NCBI GenBank assembly: GCA_016709875.1
Contig: JADJLZ010000005.1
Location: 516,707 to 580,706 of the forward strand
Source of the DNA: Planctomycetota bacterium
Lineage (GTDB): Bacteria; Planctomycetota; UBA1135; GCA-002686595
Length of the DNA: 64,000 bases
Direction of reading: 5' to 3'
In this document: in pieces, positions 57,086 to 64,000 of the stretch
Layout: each line of letters opens with the position of its first letter
Numbering within the stretch: the stretch's first letter is position 1
The notes under the pieces: generated by a model
The model's database searches: none
The model's input: the letters and a program-made list of their open reading frames with translations, nothing else
Told to the model about the DNA's origin: nothing
Translations under genes and position numbers: made by a program

Positions 57086-57149
57086 GCGCGCGGAGGTCGG
57101 GCTCGGGCTCGCCGCGCGGGTGCCACTCGACCGGCATGCCGGTGAGCAT
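57069..57149 (-). CDS. Possible 26-residue ORF with a strong ribosome binding site
   Basis: On the minus strand AAGGAGG lies six bases before an ATG at 57149, opening a frame of 26 codons that begins MLTGMPVEWHPRGEPEPD and stops at 57071-57069. It overlaps the 3' end of dtd on the other strand by 17 bases. The site is as good as any in the window, but the product matches nothing I know, and it may be the eroded end of a lost gene or chance. Confidence 0.25.
   Translation of the reverse strand: MLTGMPVEWHPRGEPEPDLRALISPR
57130..57143. repeat. Perfect 14-bp palindrome ACCGGCATGCCGGT
   Basis: Lies in the 317-base gap between dtd and the HU gene, inside the small antisense ORF. It could bind a dimeric regulator or be chance in GC-rich DNA. 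The rest of the gap (57150-57343) shows nothing recognised. Confidence 0.35.
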
Positions 57150-57343
57150 GCGCAGCCTCCTTGAGGCTCGCGCCGCACATCGCGCGCGCCCAGTCGCCGA
57201 CTAGCCTCGCTCGCGAGCTCGGCGGTCGAATGCCACCGGTCCAGAGGCCCGTGGGAGGGCGCGAAGCAGGGCTGCCAGAACGAGCGCAAACATGTCCGCA
57301 GGACCGCTCCACGGCAGGGGCCTGGGCGTCACAAGTTCTTGCT

Positions 57344-57372
57344 TGACGGATGGATAGCGCGCTCGGATACTC
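57344..57372 (+). promoter_or_regulatory. Promoter of the HU-family gene
   Basis: TTGACG (57344-57349) and GATACT (57367-57372) are spaced by 17 bases, 30 bases before the ATG at 57403. Both boxes are close to sigma-70 consensus. Confidence 0.55.
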
Positions 57373-57402
57373 CGCCCCGCATCCCCTTCCGGAGCCCTAG
57401 GA

Positions 57403-57804
57403 ATGACTCAGGAACCTCAGACGATCACCAAGAAAGAGCTCGTGAACCGGATCTCCGAGGAGACCGGCCACACGAAGGTGATCGTCAAGGACATCCTGCA
57501 GCGCTTCCTGGACGAGATCATCGAGGAGCTCAGCGTCGGCAACCGCTTGGAGTTCCGGGAGTTCGGCGTGTTCGAGGTCCGCGATCGGGCCGCCCGCCGG
57601 GCGCAGAACCCGCGCACGCTCGAAAAGGTCGCCGTCCCCGCCAAGCGCGTGGTCAAGTTCAAGGTCGGCCGGCTGATGCGCGAACGCGTCTGCGACGAGC
57701 CGCCGCCGCCGCCGAAGGTCGAGAAGCCGAAGCTGCCGACCCGCCCCGAAGCGCCCGTCCGCCGGCCGATCCCGCCGCCGCCGAACTCCAACTCGCCCTT
57801 CTGA
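57403..57804 (+). CDS. HU/IHF-family DNA-binding protein with Pro-rich tail
   Basis: 133 residues. Residues about 8-98 are a full HU fold: TITKKELVNRISEETGHTK, then the signature stretch FGVFEVRDRAARRAQNPRT with the conserved arm prolines, and FKVGRLMRERV. HU-type proteins bend DNA and organise the nucleoid. The last 35 residues are rich in Pro and Lys (PPPPPKVEKPKLPTRPE) and are not part of the fold; they may contact DNA or partners. The gene is monocistronic with its own promoter. Confidence 0.9.
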   Translation: MTQEPQTITKKELVNRISEETGHTKVIVKDILQRFLDEIIEELSVGNRLEFREFGVFEVRDRAARRAQNPRTLEKVAVPAKRVVKFKVGRLMRERVCDEPPPPPKVEKPKLPTRPEAPVRRPIPPPPNSNSPF

Positions 57805-57836
57805 CCGAGAGAGCTCTGCGCACATCCGCGCAACGC

Positions 57837-57951
57837 GGATTGGTTAATACGGTGCCAGTCCAAAACTCCCACTAATGCCTCGACAGCAGCGGGCGCCTTT
57901 GCGCGCAGGGCATTAGTGGGAGTTTTGGACTGGCACCGTATTAACCAATCC
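57837..57951. repeat. Perfect 43-bp inverted repeat with 29-base loop, MITE-like
   Basis: Left arm 57837-57879 and right arm 57909-57951 are exact reverse complements over all 43 bases. The arm begins GGATTGGTTAATACGGTGCC and ends CCCACTAATGCC. It is clearly richer in A and T than the surroundings. No gene lies inside and no T-run follows, so it is not a normal terminator. Such perfect arms suggest a recent non-autonomous mobile element or the paired ends of one; no matching transposase is in the window. Confidence 0.85.
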
Positions 57952-58015
57952 TAGCCGGTGGCGTCGGGGCGCCTCCGGTCCTATCGGCCCGCGGTCCGCA
58001 GCTAGCGGTCTGGGA

Positions 58016-59215
58016 CTAGCGGTGTGCAGCGGTGCGCGAGCGCGCGTCGGCCTTCGCCAGCGCCTGGTCGAGGTCATCGCGCAGGTCGTCGACGTGTTCG
58101 ATGCCGACGGAGAGACGGACGAGGCCGTCGGCGAGGCCCTGCGTGCGGCGGACCTCGGCGGGGATGCTCGCGTGGGTCATGCTGGCGGGGACTTCGCAGA
58201 GCGATTCCACGCCGCCGAGTGACTCGGCGAGCGTGAAGAGCTTCGTGCTCGACGCAAACTCGTTCGCGGCGTCGACGCCGCCCTTCAATTCGAAGGAGAG
58301 CATGCCGCCGAAGCCGGACATCTGCTTCTTGGCGAGCGCGTGCCCGGGGTGCGAGGGGAGACCGGGGTAGATCACCTTGGCCACGAAGGGGTGCTGCTCG
58401 AGGTGCTTGGCGAGCGCGGTCGCGTTGAAACAGTGCCGTTCCATGCGCACGGCGAGCGTCTTGGTGCCGCGCATCACGAGGAACACGTCCATCGGGCCGG
58501 GGGTGCCGCCGACGGAGTTCTGGAAGAAGGCGATCTCCTGCCGCAGCGCCATGTCCTTGCCGATCAGCGCGCCGCCGACGACGTCGGAGTGGCCGCCGAG
58601 GTACTTCGTCAGCGAGTGCAGCACGAGGTCGGCGCCGAGCGCGAGCGGCTGCTGCAGGAAGGGCGTCGCGAAGGTGTTGTCCACGATCACGAGCTTGCCG
58701 CGCGCGTGCGCGATCTTCGCGGCCTGCGCGATGTCGGTGATGCGCAGCAGCGGGTTGGTCGGCGTCTCGAGGTAGACGTACTTGGTCTGCTCCTCGATCG
58801 CGGCCTCGAGCGCGCGCGCGTCGTTGGTGTCCACGTAGGTGAAGCGGATGCCGTAGCGCGCGAAGACCTTGCTGAAGAGGCGGTAGGTGCCGCCGTAGAG
58901 GTCGTTGCCGGCGACGACGTGGTCGCCGGGCACGAGCCGGTCGCAGAGCGCGTTGGTGGCGGCCAGACCCGAGCTGAAGCACAGGCCCCAGCTGCCACCC
59001 TCGAGCGCGGCGAGGTTGTGCTCGAGCGCCGTGCGCGTCGGGTTGCTGGTGCGCGAGTACTCGTAGCCCTGGCGCGGCTGCGCGGGCGCGTCCTGCTTGT
59101 AGGTGCTGGTGAAGTAGACCGGCGTCATCACGGCGCCGTTCTGCGGGTCGGGCTCCTGGCCGGCGTGGATGGCGCGGGTCTCGAAGCGGCCCTGTTCGTG
59201 CGTTTTCTCGCTCAT
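58016..59215 (-). CDS. metB: Cystathionine gamma-synthase / gamma-lyase family enzyme
   Basis: 399 residues, PLP-dependent. FETRAIHAGQEPDPQNGAV, STYKQDAPAQPRQGYEYSR, CFSSGLAATNALCDRLVPGD and HSLTKYLGGHSDVVGGALIG (with the PLP lysine) are Cys/Met metabolism family blocks, ending with LSVGIEHVDDLRDDLDQAL. It either makes cystathionine from an activated homoserine and cysteine or splits it. The two roles cannot be told apart from sequence alone here; the symbol metB is the common label. It is divergent from the membrane protein gene at 59281. Confidence 0.88.
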   Translation of the reverse strand: MSEKTHEQGRFETRAIHAGQEPDPQNGAVMTPVYFTSTYKQDAPAQPRQGYEYSRTSNPTRTALEHNLAALEGGSWGLCFSSGLAATNALCDRLVPGDHVVAGNDLYGGTYRLFSKVFARYGIRFTYVDTNDARALEAAIEEQTKYVYLETPTNPLLRITDIAQAAKIAHARGKLVIVDNTFATPFLQQPLALGADLVLHSLTKYLGGHSDVVGGALIGKDMALRQEIAFFQNSVGGTPGPMDVFLVMRGTKTLAVRMERHCFNATALAKHLEQHPFVAKVIYPGLPSHPGHALAKKQMSGFGGMLSFELKGGVDAANEFASSTKLFTLAESLGGVESLCEVPASMTHASIPAEVRRTQGLADGLVRLSVGIEHVDDLRDDLDQALAKADARSRTAAHR

Positions 59216-59280
59216 GGCGCGTGCTCGTCTCGTTCCTGCTTCCGGGAGCGGCGGGGGAGCGCGTAACGTACGGGACCCGC

Positions 59281-60990
59281 ATGTCGGAGTCCACGAAGAG
59301 CAAGTCCCGCGCACGCGCCAACGGTCCGGAGGACCCGCTCGCGAGCCTGCCCGGCCGCCGCGACGCGCTGATCGCCTTCGCGATCTGCGTCGGGCTGGCG
59401 TTCTATTGGACGCTCTCGCTCTCGGACGCGCGCGCCTGGGGCTGGGACGAGTCGATGCACGCGGAGCTGCCCGCCGTGCGCATCCTGCTGTACCTGAAGC
59501 AGGGCGACGTCGCCGGCGCGCACAACGCGCTGCTCGACTGCTCGCAGTACCCCTTCGTCTGGCCGCTCGTGCTCGCGGGCGTGCAGTTCTTCACCGGCGT
59601 CAGCGAGCACGCCTGCCGCGTCGCGGGCACGCTGGCCTGGTGCTGGGCGCTCTTCGGCCTGTTCCTGCTCGGACGCGAGCTCGGCGCGCGCATCGAGCCG
59701 CGGTTGAAGGGCGCGCGCTGGATCGCGTGGGTGCTGCTCGGCTTCGGCGCCCTTGCGCCGCTCGCGCTCGCCTACGCGGGCACGCTGTTCCTCGAGGTGC
59801 CCTTCGCCTGCATGGCCGTCTGGGCGCTGCGCGCCTGGGTGCGGCGCGACGGCAGCGCGACGCGCGAACTCGCGGCAGGAGAGTGGATCACGCTGGCGCT
59901 GTTCACCAAGTGGAACTACGGGCTGCTCCTGTGCGGCGGGCTAGGCATCGCCTGGTACCTCGAGGGCTTCGCTGCGCGACGCGACCTGGCCAAGTTCATG
60001 GGCCGCTCGGTCGCGCTCGGGATCGTTCCGATGCTCGCCTGCCTGTGGTGGTTCGTGCTCGCGCGCGGCAACGAGCACTTCTCGGTGCTGCTCGCATTCC
60101 TGAAGGGGAATCGCGGGGGTCCGGTGCACACGCTGAACGAGCGCCTGATGCACTCGGCACTCTTCCTGCACCTGGGGCCGGTGCTGCTCGGCTGCGTGCT
60201 GCTGCTGGCGCTCTTCGCGCTCGTGCGGCTGCGCTCCGGCCCGGTGCGCGCGCTGTTCCTCGTGGCACTTGCGCTGGCCGTCCCCTCCTGGCTGCACCCC
60301 TTCCACCTGGATCGCTTCCTCGTGCCGCAGGCGATCCCGCTCTGGGCGCTGGCCGCGGTCGGCTTCGGACTGTGCGTCTGGCCGTTGCGCTTGGTCTTCG
60401 TCGCGCTGCTCGGCGTGGGCTGCGCGGGGCACTGGCGCGAGGATTTCGCCGCGCGCATGGGATATCTGAGCGAGAGTGCCGCGACGCGCGAGTACCAGCG
60501 CGGCATCTACGCCAGCTGGCGCGATCTCTCGGGGGCGCGCGCGCTTCCCACGAGCGGTCTCGAGCGCAAGGCGCACGATGCGCTGCTCGACGCGATCGCC
60601 AAGGAGGCGGGGCCGACCGAGCGCGTCGGCTGGATCGGCTTCTCGAACGAGCTCTCGCCTGCGACGCTTGAACTGGGCCTGCTCGTGCGCGGCGGCGCGC
60701 CCGAGCGCTTCCAGAGCGAGTGCACGCGCATGCTCGATGTCACCTACGAGGGCGTCGACCCGAAGTGGACCGACGAGCAACTCGCCGAGTGGGCCAAGGG
60801 CTTCGACCTGGTGCTCTACGCAACGCCACCGGACATGAAGGACCGCGCCGAGCGGCGCTTCGAGCACGAGTACGCGTTGCGCCTGGTCGCGCTGGGCTGG
60901 ACCGCGCGCGAGATCGCGCGCGCGCTGGTCTCGCGCCCGTTGCAGACCCCGCTCGAGATCACCCTCTTCGCCTGCCGGAAGAATCCGTGA
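59281..60990 (+). CDS. Polytopic membrane protein, glycosyltransferase GT39/ArnT-like
   Basis: 569 residues. An N-terminal basic segment is followed by about ten hydrophobic helices to residue 410, then a soluble C-terminal domain. Near residue 55 the loop reads AWGWDESMHAELPAVRILL, an acidic D-E pair after the first helix as in GT-C glycosyltransferases that use polyprenyl-phosphate sugars. LLFTKWNYG-like segments and AYAGTLFLEVPFACMAVWAL support the fold. Substrate is unknown; lipid A or protein glycosylation are options. The start at 59281 was chosen over an in-frame ATG at 59221 because MSESTKSKSRAR fits a cytoplasmic N-terminus. Confidence 0.6.
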   Translation: MSESTKSKSRARANGPEDPLASLPGRRDALIAFAICVGLAFYWTLSLSDARAWGWDESMHAELPAVRILLYLKQGDVAGAHNALLDCSQYPFVWPLVLAGVQFFTGVSEHACRVAGTLAWCWALFGLFLLGRELGARIEPRLKGARWIAWVLLGFGALAPLALAYAGTLFLEVPFACMAVWALRAWVRRDGSATRELAAGEWITLALFTKWNYGLLLCGGLGIAWYLEGFAARRDLAKFMGRSVALGIVPMLACLWWFVLARGNEHFSVLLAFLKGNRGGPVHTLNERLMHSALFLHLGPVLLGCVLLLALFALVRLRSGPVRALFLVALALAVPSWLHPFHLDRFLVPQAIPLWALAAVGFGLCVWPLRLVFVALLGVGCAGHWREDFAARMGYLSESAATREYQRGIYASWRDLSGARALPTSGLERKAHDALLDAIAKEAGPTERVGWIGFSNELSPATLELGLLVRGGAPERFQSECTRMLDVTYEGVDPKWTDEQLAEWAKGFDLVLYATPPDMKDRAERRFEHEYALRLVALGWTAREIARALVSRPLQTPLEITLFACRKNP

Positions 60991-63071
60991 CGCCCGGACC
61001 GAGCCCCGAGAGCTTCGCTGCGCGGCCGCTCGACTTCGAGTCGCTGCGCGCGGTGCTCGAGCGCCACGCGCCCAGCTCGCTCGGCCAGCGCGCGCTGCGC
61101 GAGCTTTGCCCGCGCGCCTACGAAGACGCGCGCGCGGCGCTCGAGCGCACGCGCGAAACGATCGAGCTCGCGCGCGCGGGGCGCACGCCGAATTTCGGCG
61201 GCCTGTGCGACCCGCTGCCCGGCCTGGCGCACGCGCGCCAGGCGGGCCGGCCGCTGGAGGACGAGAACCTGGTCAAGCTGGTGGGCTTCTTCGAGTCCTC
61301 CGAGCGCCTGGCCGAGTGGCTCTGCTCGCTCGAGGGGCTGCCGGCGCTCTCCGCGCTCGGCAAGCGCATCCCGGAGTTCGACGTGCTGCTCGAACGGCTG
61401 CGTGCGACGCTCGATGAGCAGGGTCGCGTGCGCGAGAGCGCCTCGCCCGCGCTGGCGCGGTTGCGCAAACAGGAGGCCGAGGTCGGAGCCGAGCTCGAGC
61501 GCACGCTGCGCGCGATCCTCGGCCGACCGGACGTGCGCAACGTGCTCAGCGACCCCAACCCCGTGCGCCGCGGCGGCCGCGCGGTACTCGCGATCAAGGC
61601 CAAGAGCGCCATGCGCATCCACGGCATCGTGCACGACCGCTCGCAGACCGGCGAGACGGTCTTCGTCGAGCCGCGCGAGGTGGTCGCGCTCGGCAACCGC
61701 CACAGCGAGATCGTCTCGGACGAGCGCCGCGAGGTCGAGCGCATCCTGGCCGAGCTGACGCGCGAGTTCCTACGCCACGAGCACGAGATCGCGCGCGCCT
61801 GCGCCGCGCTGGCCGAGCTCGAGTTGGCGCAGATCGGCGCGCTGTGGGCGCTCGAGACGCGCGGCCGCGTGCCGCTGTTGCCGCGCGAGAAAGGCGCCGC
61901 GGAGGGCATGCTGCTGCGCAGCGCGCGCCATCCGTTGCTGCTCGAGCAACAGCGCCTCGGGCGCTTGCAGGAGGTCGTGCCGATCGACCTGCGCTTGGGC
62001 GGCGACTTCGACGTGCTGATCATCACCGGCCCGAATACGGGCGGGAAGACGCTCGCGCTCAAGACCGCGGGCCTATTCGCGCTGTGCACGCGCATGGGTC
62101 TGCCCTTCCCTTGCGACCAGGGCTCGACCTGCCCGCTCTACGACGGCATCGTGGCCGACATCGGCGACGAGCAGGAGATCAGCCAGAGCCTCTCGACCTT
62201 CTCCTCGCACCTGAAGCGCATCCGCGAGGGCCTCGAGCGCGCGACCAACGCGACGCTCGTGCTGCTCGACGAGCTCGGCAGCGGCACGGATCCCGACGAG
62301 GGCGCGGCGCTCTCTGAGGCGTTGCTCGAGATCCTCCTCGCGCGCAAGAGCCCGACGCTCGTCTCGACGCACATCGGCAAGCTGAAGGAGTTCGCCTTCC
62401 GCCACCCGCGCGCCGAGAACGCCTGCGTCGAGTTCGACGCGCAATCGCTCTCGCCCTGCTACCACCTGACCGTGGGCATGCCCGGCGAATCGGGCGCGCT
62501 GGTGATCGCGCGGCGCCTGGGCCTGCCCGCGGCGATCGTCGACCGCGCGAAAGAGCGCCTCGTGCGCCGCGACGAGGAACTCACGCAGCTGATGGCCGAC
62601 ATGCGCGATGCGCGCACGCAGGCCGAGAGAGCGCGCGGTGCCGCCGAATCGCGCCTGGAGGACGCCGAGCGCATGCGCGAGGAAGCCGTCGCGACGCGTC
62701 TGGCGCTGGAGCAGAAGGGCGAGCTGCTCGAGGCCGAGGCGCAGCAGTCGATCGAGGAGCGCGTGCGCAACGCCACGCGCGTGCTCGAACGCGCGCGCGC
62801 GCTGGTCGACCAGCTGCCCGCGGCGCAGCGCAGCGCGATGCAGCAGACGCTCGCCGAACTCGAGGCCGAGCTCTCGGGCTCGGCGCTCTCGTCGCGCCGC
62901 GCGGAGTTCCTCGACAGCTTGAAGAAGGGCAGCTTCGTCTACGTGCCGCGCTACAAGCAGCGGCTGGCGGTGCAGAAGGTCGACCGCGCCGCGCGCGAGC
63001 TCACCGTGCAGCTGGGGAGCATGCGCATGCGCCTCGCCTTCGACGAGGTCAGCGCCTGGGAAGGGCGCTAG
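60987..63071 (+). CDS. mutS2: MutS2-family ATPase lacking the C-terminal Smr domain
   Basis: 694 residues. It has the MutS2 core (LDFESLRAVLERHAPSSLGQ, then GIVHDRSQTGETVFVEPREV) and the ATPase with IITGPNTGGKTLALKTAGL (Walker A), LVLLDELGSGTDPDEGAAL (Walker B) and STHIGKLKEFAF, then a long coiled coil. It ends LTVQLGSMRMRLAFDEVSAW, where other MutS2 proteins have the KOW-like segment just before a linker and the Smr nuclease. Typical length is near 780. MutS2 limits recombination and rescues collided ribosomes; without Smr the cutting activity must be absent or supplied elsewhere. The GTG start overlaps the previous stop. Confidence 0.9.
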   Translation: MTPGPSPESFAARPLDFESLRAVLERHAPSSLGQRALRELCPRAYEDARAALERTRETIELARAGRTPNFGGLCDPLPGLAHARQAGRPLEDENLVKLVGFFESSERLAEWLCSLEGLPALSALGKRIPEFDVLLERLRATLDEQGRVRESASPALARLRKQEAEVGAELERTLRAILGRPDVRNVLSDPNPVRRGGRAVLAIKAKSAMRIHGIVHDRSQTGETVFVEPREVVALGNRHSEIVSDERREVERILAELTREFLRHEHEIARACAALAELELAQIGALWALETRGRVPLLPREKGAAEGMLLRSARHPLLLEQQRLGRLQEVVPIDLRLGGDFDVLIITGPNTGGKTLALKTAGLFALCTRMGLPFPCDQGSTCPLYDGIVADIGDEQEISQSLSTFSSHLKRIREGLERATNATLVLLDELGSGTDPDEGAALSEALLEILLARKSPTLVSTHIGKLKEFAFRHPRAENACVEFDAQSLSPCYHLTVGMPGESGALVIARRLGLPAAIVDRAKERLVRRDEELTQLMADMRDARTQAERARGAAESRLEDAERMREEAVATRLALEQKGELLEAEAQQSIEERVRNATRVLERARALVDQLPAAQRSAMQQTLAELEAELSGSALSSRRAEFLDSLKKGSFVYVPRYKQRLAVQKVDRAARELTVQLGSMRMRLAFDEVSAWEGR

Positions 63072-63290
63072 GGGACCCTGCAGGCCCCCCGATTGGATTA
63101 GTCCTTGATCAATGACCATGGCGTGGTCGCTTGTCCAGCATGATCGAGAGCCACAGGCGGGCTGAGTGGTTCAGCGCGGCCCGTCGAGGCTCGCGAGTGC
63201 CGGCCGCGCGCACTTCCTATGCTTCGCACGTGTGCGTAGCGGGGCCATCCGGCCGCCCTCGGACAGCCGATACGGGTGTACGGTTTGACC

Positions 63291-64000
63291 ATGAAGGTCC
63301 TCCACATCACGCGCACGCTGCCGCAGGAGATGCTCGGCCCGATGTACCTCTCGACCGCGGTCAAGGCCGCCGGCCACGAGATGCGCGCGATCTGCCTGCC
63401 CGACGTGCACTGGCTCTCGAAGATCCGCGAGTACAAGCCGGACGTGATCACCTGGTCGCTGATGACCGGCAACCACCGCCAGATCTTCGACGTCAACCGC
63501 TTCCTCAAGTCGAAGTTCAAGTTCTTCTCGCTCATGGGCGGGCCGCACGTGACCTTCGTGCCCGAGAGCGCGCGCGAGAGCGGCGTCGACGCGCTGTGCA
63601 TCGGCGAGGGCGAAGAGGCGATCGTCGAGCTGCTCGACACGCTCGCGCGCGGCGAGGACTGGCACGGCATCAAGAACCTCGCCTGGGCCGACGCGGACGG
63701 TACGCTGCACAAGAACCCGGTGCGCCCGCTGGTGCGCGACCTCGACAGCCTGGGCTTCCCCGACCGCTCGCTGATCTACGACGCGCAGCCGCTCTACAGG
63801 AACAGCCCGCGCAAGGTCGTCGTGACGCAGCGCGGCTGCCCGATGCTGTGCACCTTCTGCTTCCACCACGCCTGGAAGAACAAGATCTACGGCGCGAAGA
63901 ACAGCGAGTACGTGCGCAAGCGCTCGGTCAGCCACGTGATCGAGGAGGTGCAGCGCATGCGCAGCGAGTACCCGCTCGAGTTCGTGCACTTCCTCGACGA
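63291..64000 (+). CDS. B12-binding-domain radical SAM protein (3' end outside window)
   Basis: 236 residues are visible before the window ends. The start MKVLHITRTLPQEMLGPMYL begins a cobalamin-binding-like Rossmann domain with GHEMRAICLPDV, KPDVITWSLMTGN and LMGGPHVTF, then GEGEEAIVELLD. A radical SAM motif follows in TQRGCPMLCTFCF (C-x3-C-x2-C) that binds the 4Fe-4S cluster. Such enzymes methylate or rearrange unreactive carbons; many act on lipids, hopanoids or natural products. The substrate cannot be read from this fragment. The 219-base gap before it holds nothing recognised. Confidence 0.85.
   Translation, partial: MKVLHITRTLPQEMLGPMYLSTAVKAAGHEMRAICLPDVHWLSKIREYKPDVITWSLMTGNHRQIFDVNRFLKSKFKFFSLMGGPHVTFVPESARESGVDALCIGEGEEAIVELLDTLARGEDWHGIKNLAWADADGTLHKNPVRPLVRDLDSLGFPDRSLIYDAQPLYRNSPRKVVVTQRGCPMLCTFCFHHAWKNKIYGAKNSEYVRKRSVSHVIEEVQRMRSEYPLEFVHFLD

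Noticed and set aside
57837..57951. The long inverted repeat as a transcription terminator of the HU gene
   Set aside because: No T-run on either side and arms far longer than any terminator; a mobile element is more likely.

Overview
The window is a gene-dense, GC-rich bacterial chromosome segment that most resembles the Planctomycetota. The 16S rRNA carries planctomycete-like signatures (for example GGCTGC instead of GGCAGC at the 338 site). A secreted metallopeptidase ends in a Cys/Gly-rich C-terminal module of a type I associate with planctomycete secretomes. The cell envelope is Gram-negative in type: BamA, LpxA/LpxC/LpxD, an Mla-type lipid transporter, lipoproteins, an L,D-transpeptidase and a lytic transglycosylase are all present. 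The phylum call is an inference from these features and not a computed placement.

Layout. 1-3026: pth (partial), rpsF, rpsR, rplI and dnaB. 3035-10026: envelope block of bamA, lpxD, an lpxC-fabZ fusion, lpxA and a Gfo/Idh-type oxidoreductase. 10057-13364: ileS, interrupted by one missing base. 13381-13603: a probable stand-alone structured RNA with its own promoter and terminator. 13715-15061: an L,D-transpeptidase. 15225-20747: one complete linked rRNA operon (16S, tRNA-Ile, tRNA-Ala, 23S, 5S) with promoter, boxA-like sites, processing stems and terminator. 29483 down to 21099 (minus strand): an argRCBDFGHJ operon under a promoter that carries two ARG-box-like palindromes; argD shows three apparent single-base insertions. 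29631-35313: a TerC-like protein, an EamA transporter, a large secreted HEAT-repeat protein and a lytic transglycosylase. 35450-38971: an M36 metallopeptidase. 39047-39864 (minus): lexA preceded by a 28-residue membrane ORF and a promoter overlapped by two direct-repeat operators. 39986-43002: nadB and hflX. 43009-44149: an IS1-like insertion sequence with 25-bp terminal inverted repeats. 44151-48975 (minus): a LysM protein, a secDF fusion, rplS and trmD. 49097-49701: ribE with one missing base. 53947 down to 49688 (minus): an Mla-type lipid transport operon led by a repeat lipoprotein. 54039-57085: trpS, two lipoproteins and dtd. 57403-57804: an HU-family protein, followed by a perfect 43-bp inverted repeat at 57837-57951. 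58016-64000: a cystathionine gamma-synthase-type enzyme, a polytopic glycosyltransferase-like protein, a MutS2 lacking its Smr domain and the start of a B12-binding radical SAM protein.

Most genes are housekeeping and lie in tightly overlapping ATGA/GTGA/TTGA operons. The items I consider least explained are the lexA leader ORF with its direct-repeat operators, the 13.4-kb structured RNA, the perfect 43-bp inverted repeat, the W-P repeat lipoprotein in the Mla operon, and a 7-codon leader ORF coupled to lpxD. Five one-base frame breaks (ileS, argD x3, ribE), at least some in or beside short base runs, look more like sequencing or assembly indels than gene decay, but argD deserves checking.
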